From NCBI GenBank assembly GCA_039714715.1, contig JBDLIU010000112.1, positions 1 to 13,228 of the forward strand: a stretch of 13,228 nucleotides of DNA, read 5' to 3'. The notes beneath the pieces were generated by a model that was given only the letters and a program-made list of their open reading frames with translations, searched no databases and was not told the DNA's origin. This stretch comes from S012-113 sp039714715. Its GTDB lineage: Bacteria; Bacteroidota; Bacteroidia; Cytophagales; Cyclobacteriaceae. Positions 1 through 6,904 of this stretch are shown piece by piece; positions within the stretch are counted from its first letter, which is position 1; each line of letters opens with the position of its first letter. A program made the position numbers and the translations under genes.

Positions 1-383
1 ACATGCAAAACATGACCTCCACCAATGGCCCACCCAGCAACTGCAGCAACTACGGGTTTAGGAATTGACCGAATTTGTTTTTGCAAATCCAGTACATTTA
101 GCCTTGGCACAGTGTCTTTCCCAACATATCCTCCATGCCCTCTTACACTCTGGTCACCACCACTGCAAAATGCTTTGCCTCCTTCACCCGTAAATATAAT
201 TACCCTGATGTCTTCAGCATCCCGGCAATAATCCATCGCATGGATCATCTCCTGTACTGTTTTAGGGGTAAATGCATTATGTACGTGTGGTCGGTTAATA
301 CTGATACGTGCAATGCCTTCAAATTGATGAAAAAGGATTTCGTCAAACTCTTTAACAGGTTTCCAATCGTATTTTAATTCCAT
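1..383 (-). CDS. menB: 1,4-dihydroxy-2-naphthoyl-CoA synthase MenB (N-terminal part, cut by window edge)
   Basis: This is a crotonase-fold enzyme that closes the ring of o-succinylbenzoyl-CoA to give DHNA-CoA in cytoplasmic menaquinone synthesis. About 127 codons are visible, starting with ATG at 383-381 (MELKYDWKPVKEFDEI). The frame stays open to base 1, so roughly the first 45% of a protein usually about 275-285 residues long is present. Recognisable MenB segments are ISINRP near residue 30, the oxyanion-hole and CoA-binding stretch FCSGGDQSVRGHGGY near residues 73-87, and the MenB-specific AVAGWAIGGGHVLHV at the edge. The start codon lies inside the end of menD, with a 10-base overlap that suggests translational coupling. 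It is the last visible gene of the menI-menF-menD-menB transcript. A general enoyl-CoA hydratase would lack the SGGDQ and GGHVLHV signatures, so the identification is firm. Confidence 0.95.
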   Translation of the reverse strand, partial: MELKYDWKPVKEFDEILFHQFEGIARISINRPHVHNAFTPKTVQEMIHAMDYCRDAEDIRVIIFTGEGGKAFCSGGDQSVRGHGGYVGKDTVPRLNVLDLQKQIRSIPKPVVAAVAGWAIGGGHVLH

Positions 384-2077
384 TTTTTCTTTAGTTCCGA
401 TTTAAGTTTCTTAAACGTTTTTGTGTTCAGATCTATCTTAGTTTCTATTTCGAGGATTTTAGCGGTACCATCTCTTACCCAGAACTTATCCAATCCTTTT
501 GATAGTCCTCCTACTGATTTGCAGCTATAATAACTCATCCCAAATTCATCTGCCACTGCTTTGGCAGACAATGGTTGTTCGGTAAGGAAATACTCTTCAT
601 GCTCAGGCTGAGATGGAGGTCCATCAATGATATCAAATATGCCACCTCCATGGTTGTTAAGTACAATAACGCGCAGATTATCCGGCACATACTTATTCCA
701 GAAGGCATTCCTATCGTAAAAGAATGCCATATCTCCGGTGATCAACAAGGTTGTTTTATCAGACTGCAGTGCAGAACCCAGTGCTGTACTGGTACACCCA
801 TCAATACCACTTGTTCCTCTATTACAGAATATCTCCACCTGCTGGCGTGTGTGATCCAAACCATACATGTTGGCCCAACGAACAGGCATGCTGTTAGCCA
901 GGTGTATATCGCAAGCTATTGGGAGATTGTCAAAAATTGCATGAATTGCACTAAGCTCATTATACTTCTGCTGACCAATAAAATCTGATAAAAACTCTGA
1001 AGCCTTCGTCTGCAAATCATTCCAGGCATAGAAATAGGGCAGTGGAGCTTTGTTTACAATATGTTCAATGCTTTTAAGTAAGTCAACAACACCTACCGGA
1101 ACAATACGAGTTAGTGATTGATAGGTATCTGGCACGTAACCATTTTCCTGAATGTGCCAGTGCGCCTGAGGTCTGTATTTTCTCAGGAATAGCTTAATGT
1201 TTTTCGAAATAATCGACTTGCCAAAAGTAATAAGTAAGTCGGGTTTGAGGGATTCTTTTATTTCGTTTGATTGAGCTCCTAAGGCCAAATCTGCCAGATT
1301 AATGTTATTGGTAAGTTGGTGCATGTTCGATAAGACATCACCAACGAGTGGTACATGTTTGTTGGCTGCAAATTCACCCACCACTTCAAGGTCTTGAGAG
1401 GAATAATGCGATTGCCCACCCACAATAAGCTTGTTTTTGTACTTTCGCCAGTCATTTACCAGGGCAACCCAATCAACTTCTGTTAGTGTAGGGCTGGTAA
1501 TTGATTTGTTAATAATTCTCGGTTCTCGTTTACTTAGAACAGCTTTCTTGTTAGGATAGAATGGCTCACGGAAAGGAATATTGATATGAACCGGTCCTTC
1601 TGCTCCATCCATAGCCACAATAATGGCTTCGTTAACAAGTCGCTCAAGATGCCAGGCTGATGCTTCATTTTCCAGGTCAACAGGACTTTGGTAAAACTGT
1701 TTCACATGAGCGCCATAAATATTTTGTTGTTTTATGGTTTGCCCATCCAACTGGTCTATCCATTCAGGAGGTCTGTCTGCCGTGATTACAATTAATGGCA
1801 CATTTTGGTAATAAGCTTCAGCTATTGCCGGAGCAAAATTATAAACCGCACTACCGGAGGTACATATCAATGCTACCGGTTTTTTGCTTTTTACTGACAT
1901 GCCGAGGGCAATAAAACCGGCAGATCGCTCATCACTAATTGTATAGGTTTTTATTTGTTGGTTGCGGACAAATGAATAAGTGAGTGGGGCATTCCTTGAT
2001 CCGGGAGAAAGTACAGCATCCGTTATGTTATGAGCTGCACAAATCTTTGCAATATTGTATATAGGTTGATAGTCCAA
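374..2077 (-). CDS. menD: SEPHCHC synthase MenD (2-succinyl-5-enolpyruvyl-6-hydroxy-3-cyclohexene-1-carboxylate synthase)
   Basis: This thiamine-diphosphate enzyme joins isochorismate to the succinic semialdehyde unit derived from 2-oxoglutarate, the first committed menaquinone step. The 567 residues match a full-length MenD. The N-terminal Pyr domain carries SPGSRNAPL (24-32) and the catalytic Glu in SDERSAGF (Glu50, equivalent to E. coli Glu55). The C-terminal PP domain has NRGTSGIDGCTSTALG (419-434) and the ThDP/Mg motif beginning at GDM (448-450) and ending at Asn474-Asn475 in VLNNHGGGIF. The start codon is TTG at 2077-2075, immediately after the menF stop TAG. AGGA sits four bases upstream, and the first in-frame ATG is at residue 60, past the active site, so TTG is essentially forced. 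The protein aligns with Bacteroidota MenD from QPIYNIA onward. The 3' end overlaps menB by 10 bases. Confidence 0.97.
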   Translation of the reverse strand: MDYQPIYNIAKICAAHNITDAVLSPGSRNAPLTYSFVRNQQIKTYTISDERSAGFIALGMSVKSKKPVALICTSGSAVYNFAPAIAEAYYQNVPLIVITADRPPEWIDQLDGQTIKQQNIYGAHVKQFYQSPVDLENEASAWHLERLVNEAIIVAMDGAEGPVHINIPFREPFYPNKKAVLSKREPRIINKSITSPTLTEVDWVALVNDWRKYKNKLIVGGQSHYSSQDLEVVGEFAANKHVPLVGDVLSNMHQLTNNINLADLALGAQSNEIKESLKPDLLITFGKSIISKNIKLFLRKYRPQAHWHIQENGYVPDTYQSLTRIVPVGVVDLLKSIEHIVNKAPLPYFYAWNDLQTKASEFLSDFIGQQKYNELSAIHAIFDNLPIACDIHLANSMPVRWANMYGLDHTRQQVEIFCNRGTSGIDGCTSTALGSALQSDKTTLLITGDMAFFYDRNAFWNKYVPDNLRVIVLNNHGGGIFDIIDGPPSQPEHEEYFLTEQPLSAKAVADEFGMSYYSCKSVGGLSKGLDKFWVRDGTAKILEIETKIDLNTKTFKKLKSELKKKWN

Positions 2078-3259
2078 CTAATCCTGAATTATATTGAGCA
2101 ATGTTTTAAACTTGATTTCTGTTTCCTCCCATTCATTTTCAGCAATTGAGTAAGCTGTTACCCCTCCGCCTGCATACAGTACGGCTTCATCTTTACCTAC
2201 CTGCATACAACGTAAATTTACATATATATGGCTACCTTCTTTCATATTTACAGGACCAAAATAGCCGGCATATAATTTTCTTTGATGCTTCTCTTTTTCT
2301 CTTATCAGTTCCTGGGCAGGTGTTTTAGGCATTCCACACACGGCAGAGGTGGGATGTAGTAGTTTGAGCATGACGGAGCCCAGATCCGGGAATTCTGTGG
2401 CAACGGTATCAACAGTAAAAGTAGTGCACAGGTGTGCCAGGTTGCCTGCCTGCACTGTTCTGGGCCCAACTTCCAGAAACTCTCTAAGCCTGATTTCCTT
2501 AAACCTGTTGATAATATACCTGCTCACCATGGCCTGTTCCTCTATCTCTTTTTGAGTCCAGGGAAGTGTATGCAGTTCTTGCTGACCATTATAAACCTGA
2601 GTGCCTGCCAATGACATAGTCTGGAAGGTGCCATTTTCATCCAATTCTATTAATGATTCAGGTGTGGCGCCAACCCATGTGCCCAGGTTGGGTGTTGACA
2701 GAAGTGACACATAAGCATTTTTGTAGGCATTACATAGTTTTAAGAAAAGAGCGCTAAGATTCAACTTGTTCAGGTTTATCTTCTTTACTCGCGATGGAAC
2801 CACTTTTATTAAATCCGAATGGTTGATCTCATCAATACAATCAGTTACGTATTGCAGGTACTCGTCATGACTGCTACTATCACATTTATTTTCTATGCAA
2901 TATGGTTGCCATGGCTCATCAATATCACCAATACTATCTATGTTAATATCAGAACTCCAGTGTGCAGACAGTTTAATTTCCCCTTGCTCAGAATTGTAAA
3001 TTAAAGCTTGCTCAATAAGATATTTTTCACCCTCGTAGCTGCTAATCAGGTATCCGCTATTTATGGATGCCAGGTTATCATCATTAATTAGTTGAATAGA
3101 AGTACCAACTAAAAATGTGAAATGTTGCTGGTTAGGCATTTGATAAACAGCAAAAGGAAGATTATATGAGGTAGCCCAATTTGCCAGTGCCTCTATCGTT
3201 TTTTCTGGTGGCCAGCTATTGAGTTTATCCGTTACTGATTTTGCTTGTTCACTAATCAT
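2078..3259 (-). CDS. menF: Isochorismate synthase MenF
   Basis: This chorismate-utilising enzyme isomerises chorismate to isochorismate, the entry step of menaquinone synthesis, using Mg2+. At 393 residues it is a normal length. The conserved C-terminal chorismate-binding domain covers about 130-390. It includes KVVPSR (152-157, with Lys152 at the general-base position of MenF/EntC), TWVGATPESLIE (194-205), SLAGT (216-220), LHPTSAVCGMPK (301-312), YAGYFGPVN (330-338) and YAGGGVTAYS (362-371). The more variable N-terminal part is typical. The start ATG at 3259-3257 overlaps the end of menI by 8 bases, and the stop abuts the menD TTG with no gap. The same family includes EntC/DhbC for siderophores. 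The menI, menD and menB neighbours decide for the menaquinone role. Confidence 0.95.
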   Translation of the reverse strand: MISEQAKSVTDKLNSWPPEKTIEALANWATSYNLPFAVYQMPNQQHFTFLVGTSIQLINDDNLASINSGYLISSYEGEKYLIEQALIYNSEQGEIKLSAHWSSDINIDSIGDIDEPWQPYCIENKCDSSSHDEYLQYVTDCIDEINHSDLIKVVPSRVKKINLNKLNLSALFLKLCNAYKNAYVSLLSTPNLGTWVGATPESLIELDENGTFQTMSLAGTQVYNGQQELHTLPWTQKEIEEQAMVSRYIINRFKEIRLREFLEVGPRTVQAGNLAHLCTTFTVDTVATEFPDLGSVMLKLLHPTSAVCGMPKTPAQELIREKEKHQRKLYAGYFGPVNMKEGSHIYVNLRCMQVGKDEAVLYAGGGVTAYSIAENEWEETEIKFKTLLNIIQD

Positions 3260-3680
3260 TGTTCAATTTCTTGATTATTGCCATAGTAATTCTGCTGGTG
3301 CATACCAGTTTCCCTCTTTCATCTACAATATTAATGGCCCACACATGTGTGCTTTTACCAATATGAACAGGTGTGGCTGTACCGGTTACCTTACCACTTC
3401 TTACACTTCTAATATGGTTGGCATTAATTTCCAACCCAACTGTTTGATATTTTGAGCTGTCTACACTTAAATGAGCCGCAACTGAGCCAAGCGTTTCTGC
3501 AAGTGCAACAGATGCTCCACCATGCAATAATCCATATGGTTGAACGGTACGATGGTCCACAGGCATTGTGGCTACAATTTTATCTTCTTCTACGGCAATA
3601 AACTCCATGCCCAGATGTTCGCCCATGGTTCCCTTGCCCATGGTGTTCAGTTCGTTTAAAGTTATATCTGTATTTATCAA
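3252..3680 (-). CDS. menI: Hotdog-fold DHNA-CoA thioesterase (MenI/YdiI type)
   Basis: This is a 142-residue single hotdog domain of the PaaI/YdiI class that should hydrolyse DHNA-CoA, releasing 1,4-dihydroxy-2-naphthoate for MenA. It resembles E. coli YdiI (MenI) nearly end to end: ATMPVDHRTVQPYGLLHGGA (37-56), SVALAETLGSVA with the catalytic Glu62 (YdiI Glu63), and VGLEINANHIRS (81-92). The start is TTG at 3680-3678. The upstream frame is closed by a TAA at 3695-3693 with no ATG or GTG between, and the residues after it (ITLNELNTMGKG) match the YdiI N-terminus, so TTG is well supported. It is the first gene of the men operon and overlaps menF by 8 bases. Hotdog thioesterases can be promiscuous; the operon position makes DHNA-CoA the likely substrate. 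Confidence 0.88.
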   Translation of the reverse strand: MINTDITLNELNTMGKGTMGEHLGMEFIAVEEDKIVATMPVDHRTVQPYGLLHGGASVALAETLGSVAAHLSVDSSKYQTVGLEINANHIRSVRSGKVTGTATPVHIGKSTHVWAINIVDERGKLVCTSRITMAIIKKLNND

Positions 3681-3698
3681 GGTAGAACTATTTTATAC

Positions 3699-3706
3699 TA
3701 TATTTG
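3699..3706 (+). promoter_or_regulatory. Candidate -7 box for the histidine-phosphatase gene
   Basis: TATATTTG fits the Bacteroidota -7 consensus TAnnTTTG exactly. Transcription would start around 3711-3713, leaving about 22 bases before the TTG start at 3735. No -33 TTTG is visible at the usual distance. If the box is real, the GTG at 3708 cannot be the start codon. Confidence 0.45.
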
Positions 3707-3722
3707 GGTGTTTTTACCCAAA
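3703..3722. repeat. Inverted repeat spanning both divergent start regions
   Basis: TTTGGGT (3703-3709) and ACCCAAA (3716-3722) form a perfect 7-base inverted repeat around a six-base GTTTTT centre. The outer four bases of each arm are the TTTG ends of the two opposed -7 boxes. It could be a repressor operator acting on both genes, or simply the consequence of two opposed TTTG boxes next to a GGGT/ACCC pair. Confidence 0.5.
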
Positions 3723-3726
3723 AATA
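3719..3726 (-). promoter_or_regulatory. Candidate -7 box for the menI-menF-menD-menB operon
   Basis: On the minus strand these bases read TATTTTTG, an exact match to TAnnTTTG. Transcription would begin near 3713 and reach the menI TTG after about 33 bases. A TTTG at 3746-3743 could be the -33 element, but the 16-base spacer is slightly short of the usual 17-23. That TTTG and its spacer lie inside the first codons of the divergent phosphatase gene. Confidence 0.45.
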
Positions 3727-3734
3727 TCGAGAAA

Positions 3735-4346
3735 TTGTCGGTCAAAAAAATTTATCTTATACGTCACGGACAAACAGAATTCAATGAGCAGGGGGTTGTT
3801 CAGGGTAGAGGAGTAGATGCTTCTCTCAACGATCTGGGTAAGAGCCAGGCAGAAATGTTTTATAATGCGTATAAAGAACTGCCTTTTGAGACAGTATATA
3901 CTTCATCTCTTAAAAGATCTCAGGAGTCGGTGGCAGCTTTTATTGATGATGGAATACCCCATGAAATACATCCGGGGCTGGATGAAATAAGCTGGGGCAG
4001 ACACGAGGGGGCAAAGGCTTCAGAGGAACGGGACAGGTACTTCAGAAGAATTGTAACAGAGTGGAGAAGTGGTAATACTGCAAGAAAAATAGGTGGCGGT
4101 GAAAGCCCGGATGATGTGGCCCTGAGACAAAAGCCAATAATTGAAAGATTAGTTAATGCTCCTGAATCATTGATATTGGTTTGTATGCATGGTCGTGCTT
4201 TAAAGATTATGGTAAGCCAGATGCTAAATAAGCCAATTTCTGAAATGGATGATTTTAACCATTCTAACCTTGGATTATATGTTCTGCATTACAATGGAAA
4301 GTTCGAGTTGTTGAAGTCTAACAATGTAGAACATCTGCAAAGCTGA
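3735..4346 (+). CDS. Histidine phosphatase family protein (phosphoglycerate-mutase-like)
   Basis: This is a cytoplasmic histidine-phosphatase (branch 1) enzyme. It contains IYLIRHGQTEFN with the phosphorylated His11, YTSSLKRSQES with Arg61, LDEISWGRHEG with the proton-donor Glu84, and CMHGRALK with His152. All four active-site elements are present, so it should be active. The substrate cannot be told from sequence; relatives act on phosphosugars, phosphoserine, alpha-ribazole phosphate and others. I place the start at TTG 3735, giving 203 residues beginning MSVKKIYLIRHG, a common N-terminus in Bacteroidota relatives. An in-frame GTG at 3708 would add nine residues but falls at the presumed transcription start. 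The first ATG lies beyond the catalytic His, so an alternative start codon is certain. The gene diverges from the men operon. Confidence 0.88.
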   Translation: MSVKKIYLIRHGQTEFNEQGVVQGRGVDASLNDLGKSQAEMFYNAYKELPFETVYTSSLKRSQESVAAFIDDGIPHEIHPGLDEISWGRHEGAKASEERDRYFRRIVTEWRSGNTARKIGGGESPDDVALRQKPIIERLVNAPESLILVCMHGRALKIMVSQMLNKPISEMDDFNHSNLGLYVLHYNGKFELLKSNNVEHLQS

Positions 4347-4385
4347 ATGTCCAGTATTTATTAGTTTAAGACTTAGAGTATCACT

Positions 4386-4883
4386 ATGAAATTACACCAC
4401 TTTCTTCCAATAATTGTGTTAACATTAGTAGTGGCTGCTTGCCAGACCACGAATAAGACTAAAGATTTGCCCGAAAAACTGGTTGATAGGATTGACCTGG
4501 TAGACCTGGAAGGAAATGTAATAAGTATGGATAGTCTGAAAGGCAAGACAGTGTTTCTAAACTATTGGGCTACCTGGTGCCGACCTTGCATTGCAGAAAT
4601 GCCTGATATGGATAAAGCTGCGAAAGAACTCGCTGAAGAAGACTTTGTTTTTCTCGCTGCTTCTGATGAGGATATAGAAAAGATCAGGTCATTTATTGAA
4701 AAGTATGATTATTCTTTTCAATTCGTTCATTCTAAATCCTCTGTCTTTGATCTTGAATTAAGTGCTTTACCTACCACCTGGGTGATTAATAAAGATGGAG
4801 AAATTGTTTACAATGAGGTGGGAGCCAGGAAATGGGATAGTGAAGAGGGAATAAAAAACCTTAAAGAACTGGCATTGAAATGA
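4386..4883 (+). CDS. TlpA-like thioredoxin-fold lipoprotein
   Basis: This is a membrane-anchored thiol-disulfide oxidoreductase of 165 residues. The N-terminus is a lipoprotein signal (MKLHHFLPIIVLTLVVAAC) with lipidated Cys19 after VVAA. A thioredoxin/AhpC-TSA domain covers about 35-165. It holds the redox pair Cys65-Cys68 in NYWATWCRPC and the cis-proline Pro129 in ALPTTWVINKDGEIV. TlpA/ResA relatives keep periplasmic cysteines reduced, for example for copper-site or cytochrome assembly. The stop codon overlaps the next start in an ATGA arrangement (4880-4883), so the two products are probably made together. The next protein carries a CDCC cluster and is a plausible partner. The reducing direction and the partner are inferred, not seen. 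Confidence 0.88.
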   Translation: MKLHHFLPIIVLTLVVAACQTTNKTKDLPEKLVDRIDLVDLEGNVISMDSLKGKTVFLNYWATWCRPCIAEMPDMDKAAKELAEEDFVFLAASDEDIEKIRSFIEKYDYSFQFVHSKSSVFDLELSALPTTWVINKDGEIVYNEVGARKWDSEEGIKNLKELALK

Positions 4884-6031
4884 GGATTATTGTACTCTTC
4901 TTTTTTGTTGTGTTATTGGGTTGTCAAGATCAGCTTGAATTAATGGACAACATTCCTGCGGGCAAAGGTTCTGCTGAACCTTCCCTAACAATTTCTGATC
5001 AGGGACTCATTCTAACCTGGATTGAAGCTGTGGATGATGATTTCCAGTTAAAAATGTCAATTTATAATGGTGAGGCATGGACTGATCCTAAAACGATTGC
5101 TAGTGGTAATGACTGGTTTGTGAATTGGGCTGACTTTCCAAACATGACAGTAAATGGCAGTAAACTATTCACATTTTACCTTGAGAAAAGTGCGCCTGAA
5201 ACCTTTTCTTATGATGTAATCTATGTTACTTCACCTGATTCAGGAAAAACATGGTCAGCACCTCAGAAATTACATGAAGATACCATAGCAGCCGAGCATG
5301 GTTTTGTGTCCGCAGTACCTTATAAAGATGGATTTTATGCCTCCTGGTTGGATGGGAGGCACACTCCGCAAGGAAAGCCAATGTCATTAAGAGGAACATA
5401 TATTAATGTAGAAGGGATAGTTCACGAATCCGTTGAAATTGATTCAATGACCTGTGATTGTTGTCAAACTGCAATGACAATAGTTAACGGTGAGCCATGG
5501 ACTTTCTACAGGGATAGGTCCCCAAATGAGGTTAGAGATATTTATTATTCAAAATTCGATGGTGATAAATGGGCTAAACCCAAATCTATTAACAATGATA
5601 ACTGGGAGATCGCAGCTTGTCCTGTTAATGGTCCCAGGGTGATTTACTCTGAAGATAATGTGGCTGTTGTTTGGTTTACGGCAGCTGAAGGTAAAGGGAA
5701 GGTGAAAATGATGATTTCGGACGATAAGGGGGAGAGTTTCGGAGATGTAATAATTGTGGATGAAGACAATTCATTGGGCAGAGTTGATATCCAGATGAAC
5801 GATGAGAGAATATATGTTACCTATTTAGATAGAAAAGACTATGCAGCTATTATAGCATTAAAAATTTATGATCATAGTGGAAATCTACTGGATGAACCCA
5901 TCATTACGCATGTTAGCCCGGAACGTGCCACAGGATTTCCTCGTTCAATCATATGGAAAGATCAACTCTATGTAACCTGGACTGATGCTGAAAGTAAACT
6001 TGTTAAAGTTGCAACTTTTAAAATTGCCTGA
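4880..6031 (+). CDS. Sialidase-like beta-propeller lipoprotein with CDCC cysteine cluster
   Basis: This 383-residue protein starts with a textbook lipoprotein signal (MRIIVLFFFVVLLGC, lipidated Cys15). The rest looks like a BNR/Asp-box beta-propeller, with Asp-box-like turns SPDSGKTW (118-125) and SDDKGESF (280-287) and repeated 'W..P' strands. Its distinguishing feature is MTCDCCQT (190-197): Cys192, Cys194 and Cys195, followed by FYRDRSPNEVRDIYY (209-223) and a fourth Cys247 in AACPVNGP. Apart from the lipid Cys, these are the only cysteines. I recall uncharacterised 'exo-alpha-sialidase' annotations with this CDCC-YRDRS-CPVNGP pattern. I see no convincing full set of sialidase catalytic residues, so glycosidase activity is doubtful. 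The ATGA overlap with the upstream TlpA gene points to a redox-maintained or metal-binding envelope protein. That role is inference. Confidence 0.75.
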   Translation: MRIIVLFFFVVLLGCQDQLELMDNIPAGKGSAEPSLTISDQGLILTWIEAVDDDFQLKMSIYNGEAWTDPKTIASGNDWFVNWADFPNMTVNGSKLFTFYLEKSAPETFSYDVIYVTSPDSGKTWSAPQKLHEDTIAAEHGFVSAVPYKDGFYASWLDGRHTPQGKPMSLRGTYINVEGIVHESVEIDSMTCDCCQTAMTIVNGEPWTFYRDRSPNEVRDIYYSKFDGDKWAKPKSINNDNWEIAACPVNGPRVIYSEDNVAVVWFTAAEGKGKVKMMISDDKGESFGDVIIVDEDNSLGRVDIQMNDERIYVTYLDRKDYAAIIALKIYDHSGNLLDEPIITHVSPERATGFPRSIIWKDQLYVTWTDAESKLVKVATFKIA

Positions 6032-6163
6032 AGTAAAATTTAACTAGCCTAAATTGACTTTCTACTGGTTTTCAGAAATGTCTTTAAGTTAAAAGGATCA
6101 TAATAGAAGATGAGATAACCAATTCTCAATTAAAGTATTAAAACATAATACAATGAAGACTCT
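6032..6163. other. Intergenic gap between convergent ends
   Basis: AT-rich DNA lies between the propeller gene and the end of the regulator relic. The only structures noticed are short AT-only hairpins: AATTTA/TAAATT at 6037-6042/6050-6055, and GTATTA/TAATAC at 6135-6140/6146-6151 with a five-base loop. Neither has the GC stem of a convincing terminator. No gene is seen. Confidence 0.4.
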
Positions 6164-6655
6164 TTAATCATTCATTTCGTCATCATGGTTTGGAATATCA
6201 TTTGAAGGATGGGAAAGCTTGTCTAAAAATTCAACGAAATTAATATCATGATTAAGACTCAACCTTTTTCTAAGTCGGTACCTTGCTGTTTCAACTCCTC
6301 GTACAGAACCTTTAAGCAAGTTGGTAATTTCTTTGGTGTTCCGATTCATTCATTTGTTATCGTCTTTTACATTCCTGTCGATACCTCTTACAATATTCTT
6401 AAGCTCAGTACTTAAATCTGGTGTTTATGTAAGCGTCCGCACGCAGCTATCATATTCTAAAAGTCCCTTGTTATTTGCAACAAGAATAACCCCAAGGAGG
6501 TCTATGCTAATAACATAATTTTGTTTACCACCATGACAAAATTGTGTACTGAAATATTCGGTATCTGGCAGCCCAACAATATTGTTTTGAACAGATGTTT
6601 TACTCGAATAAATAAAAAAGACTAACAAAACTATTTCAAGAATCCTGAAAGCCAT
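6164..6655 (-). pseudogene. Remnant of a propeller/LuxR-type sensor-regulator (two in-frame stops, large internal deletions)
   Basis: Reading the minus strand from ATG 6655 in one frame gives three pieces. Piece 1 (76 codons) is a signal peptide, then NIVGLPDTEYF, then LLGVILVANNKGLLEYD. This matches the start of the Bacteroidota sensors whose first propeller blade reads roughly 'GLP-x-I-x-x-F ... G-x-x-Y-F-A-N-N-x-G-L-L-E-Y-D'. A TAA (6427-6425) follows. Piece 2, TPDLSTELKNIVRGIDRN and VKDDNK, resembles the linker before their DNA-binding domain. A TGA (6352-6350) follows. Piece 3, MNRNTKEITNLLKGSVRGVE then TARYRLRKRLSLNHDINFVE and FLDKL, is the C-terminal part of a LuxR-like helix-turn-helix. 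Intact relatives are around 900-1000 residues, so several hundred propeller residues and part of the helix-turn-helix are missing. It diverges from the downstream glycosidase operon, the usual place for a dedicated regulator. Confidence 0.72.
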
Positions 6656-6904
6656 GTAATCGTTTGTCGTAGTATTAAAAACCCAACGTAGTATTTGTTA
6701 TCACAGTATCAAAATGATCCCATAGTCCTATATTAACAAATAACAGGTTATTTAGAGCCATTATTATTGTCTGTGATGAAGTTTTGTGAAAGTAAGGTTC
6801 GTAGAAGTGTGTAGTAATGTTGTAATAGTTATTTAGATGTCTCCAACAATGAATATTAATATTGTTTATAAGAATACAAATAACATACTTCAATATTAGA
6901 GAAT
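6656..6904. other. Intergenic DNA between regulator relic and small ORF
   Basis: No convincing gene was found in either strand; a 72-codon minus-strand frame here has no recognisable features and is low-complexity in composition. The stretch holds the direct repeat at 6668-6695 and an AT-rich palindrome, AATATTAATATT (6852-6863). No exact TAnnTTTG box with correct spacing was found for the downstream operon. Confidence 0.45.
6668..6695. repeat. Direct repeat CGTAGTATT x2, 19-base period
   Basis: CGTAGTATT occurs at 6668-6676 and again at 6687-6695, 19 bases start to start, about two helical turns. It lies 13-40 bases upstream of the start of the regulator relic, in the divergent region before the glycosidase operon. 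Two sites on the same DNA face would suit a dimeric activator, but no binding evidence exists. Confidence 0.35.

Noticed and set aside
575..988. 137-codon plus-strand frame inside menD
   Set aside because: It lies antisense to highly conserved MenD coding sequence and shows no domain or signal of its own.
3708..3734. GTG 3708 as the phosphatase start
   Set aside because: It sits two bases past the -7 box and adds nine residues (MFLPKNIEK) not typical of the family; TTG 3735 gives the usual MSVKKIYLIRHG beginning.
4880..6031. Calling the propeller lipoprotein a true sialidase
   Set aside because: Asp-box-like turns show the fold only; the arginine triad and other catalytic residues could not be identified, and there are no sialic-acid genes nearby.
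6675..6893. 72-codon minus-strand frame upstream of the regulator relic
   Set aside because: It has biased composition, no recognisable motif and no ribosome-binding site; it looks like open AT-rich intergenic sequence.
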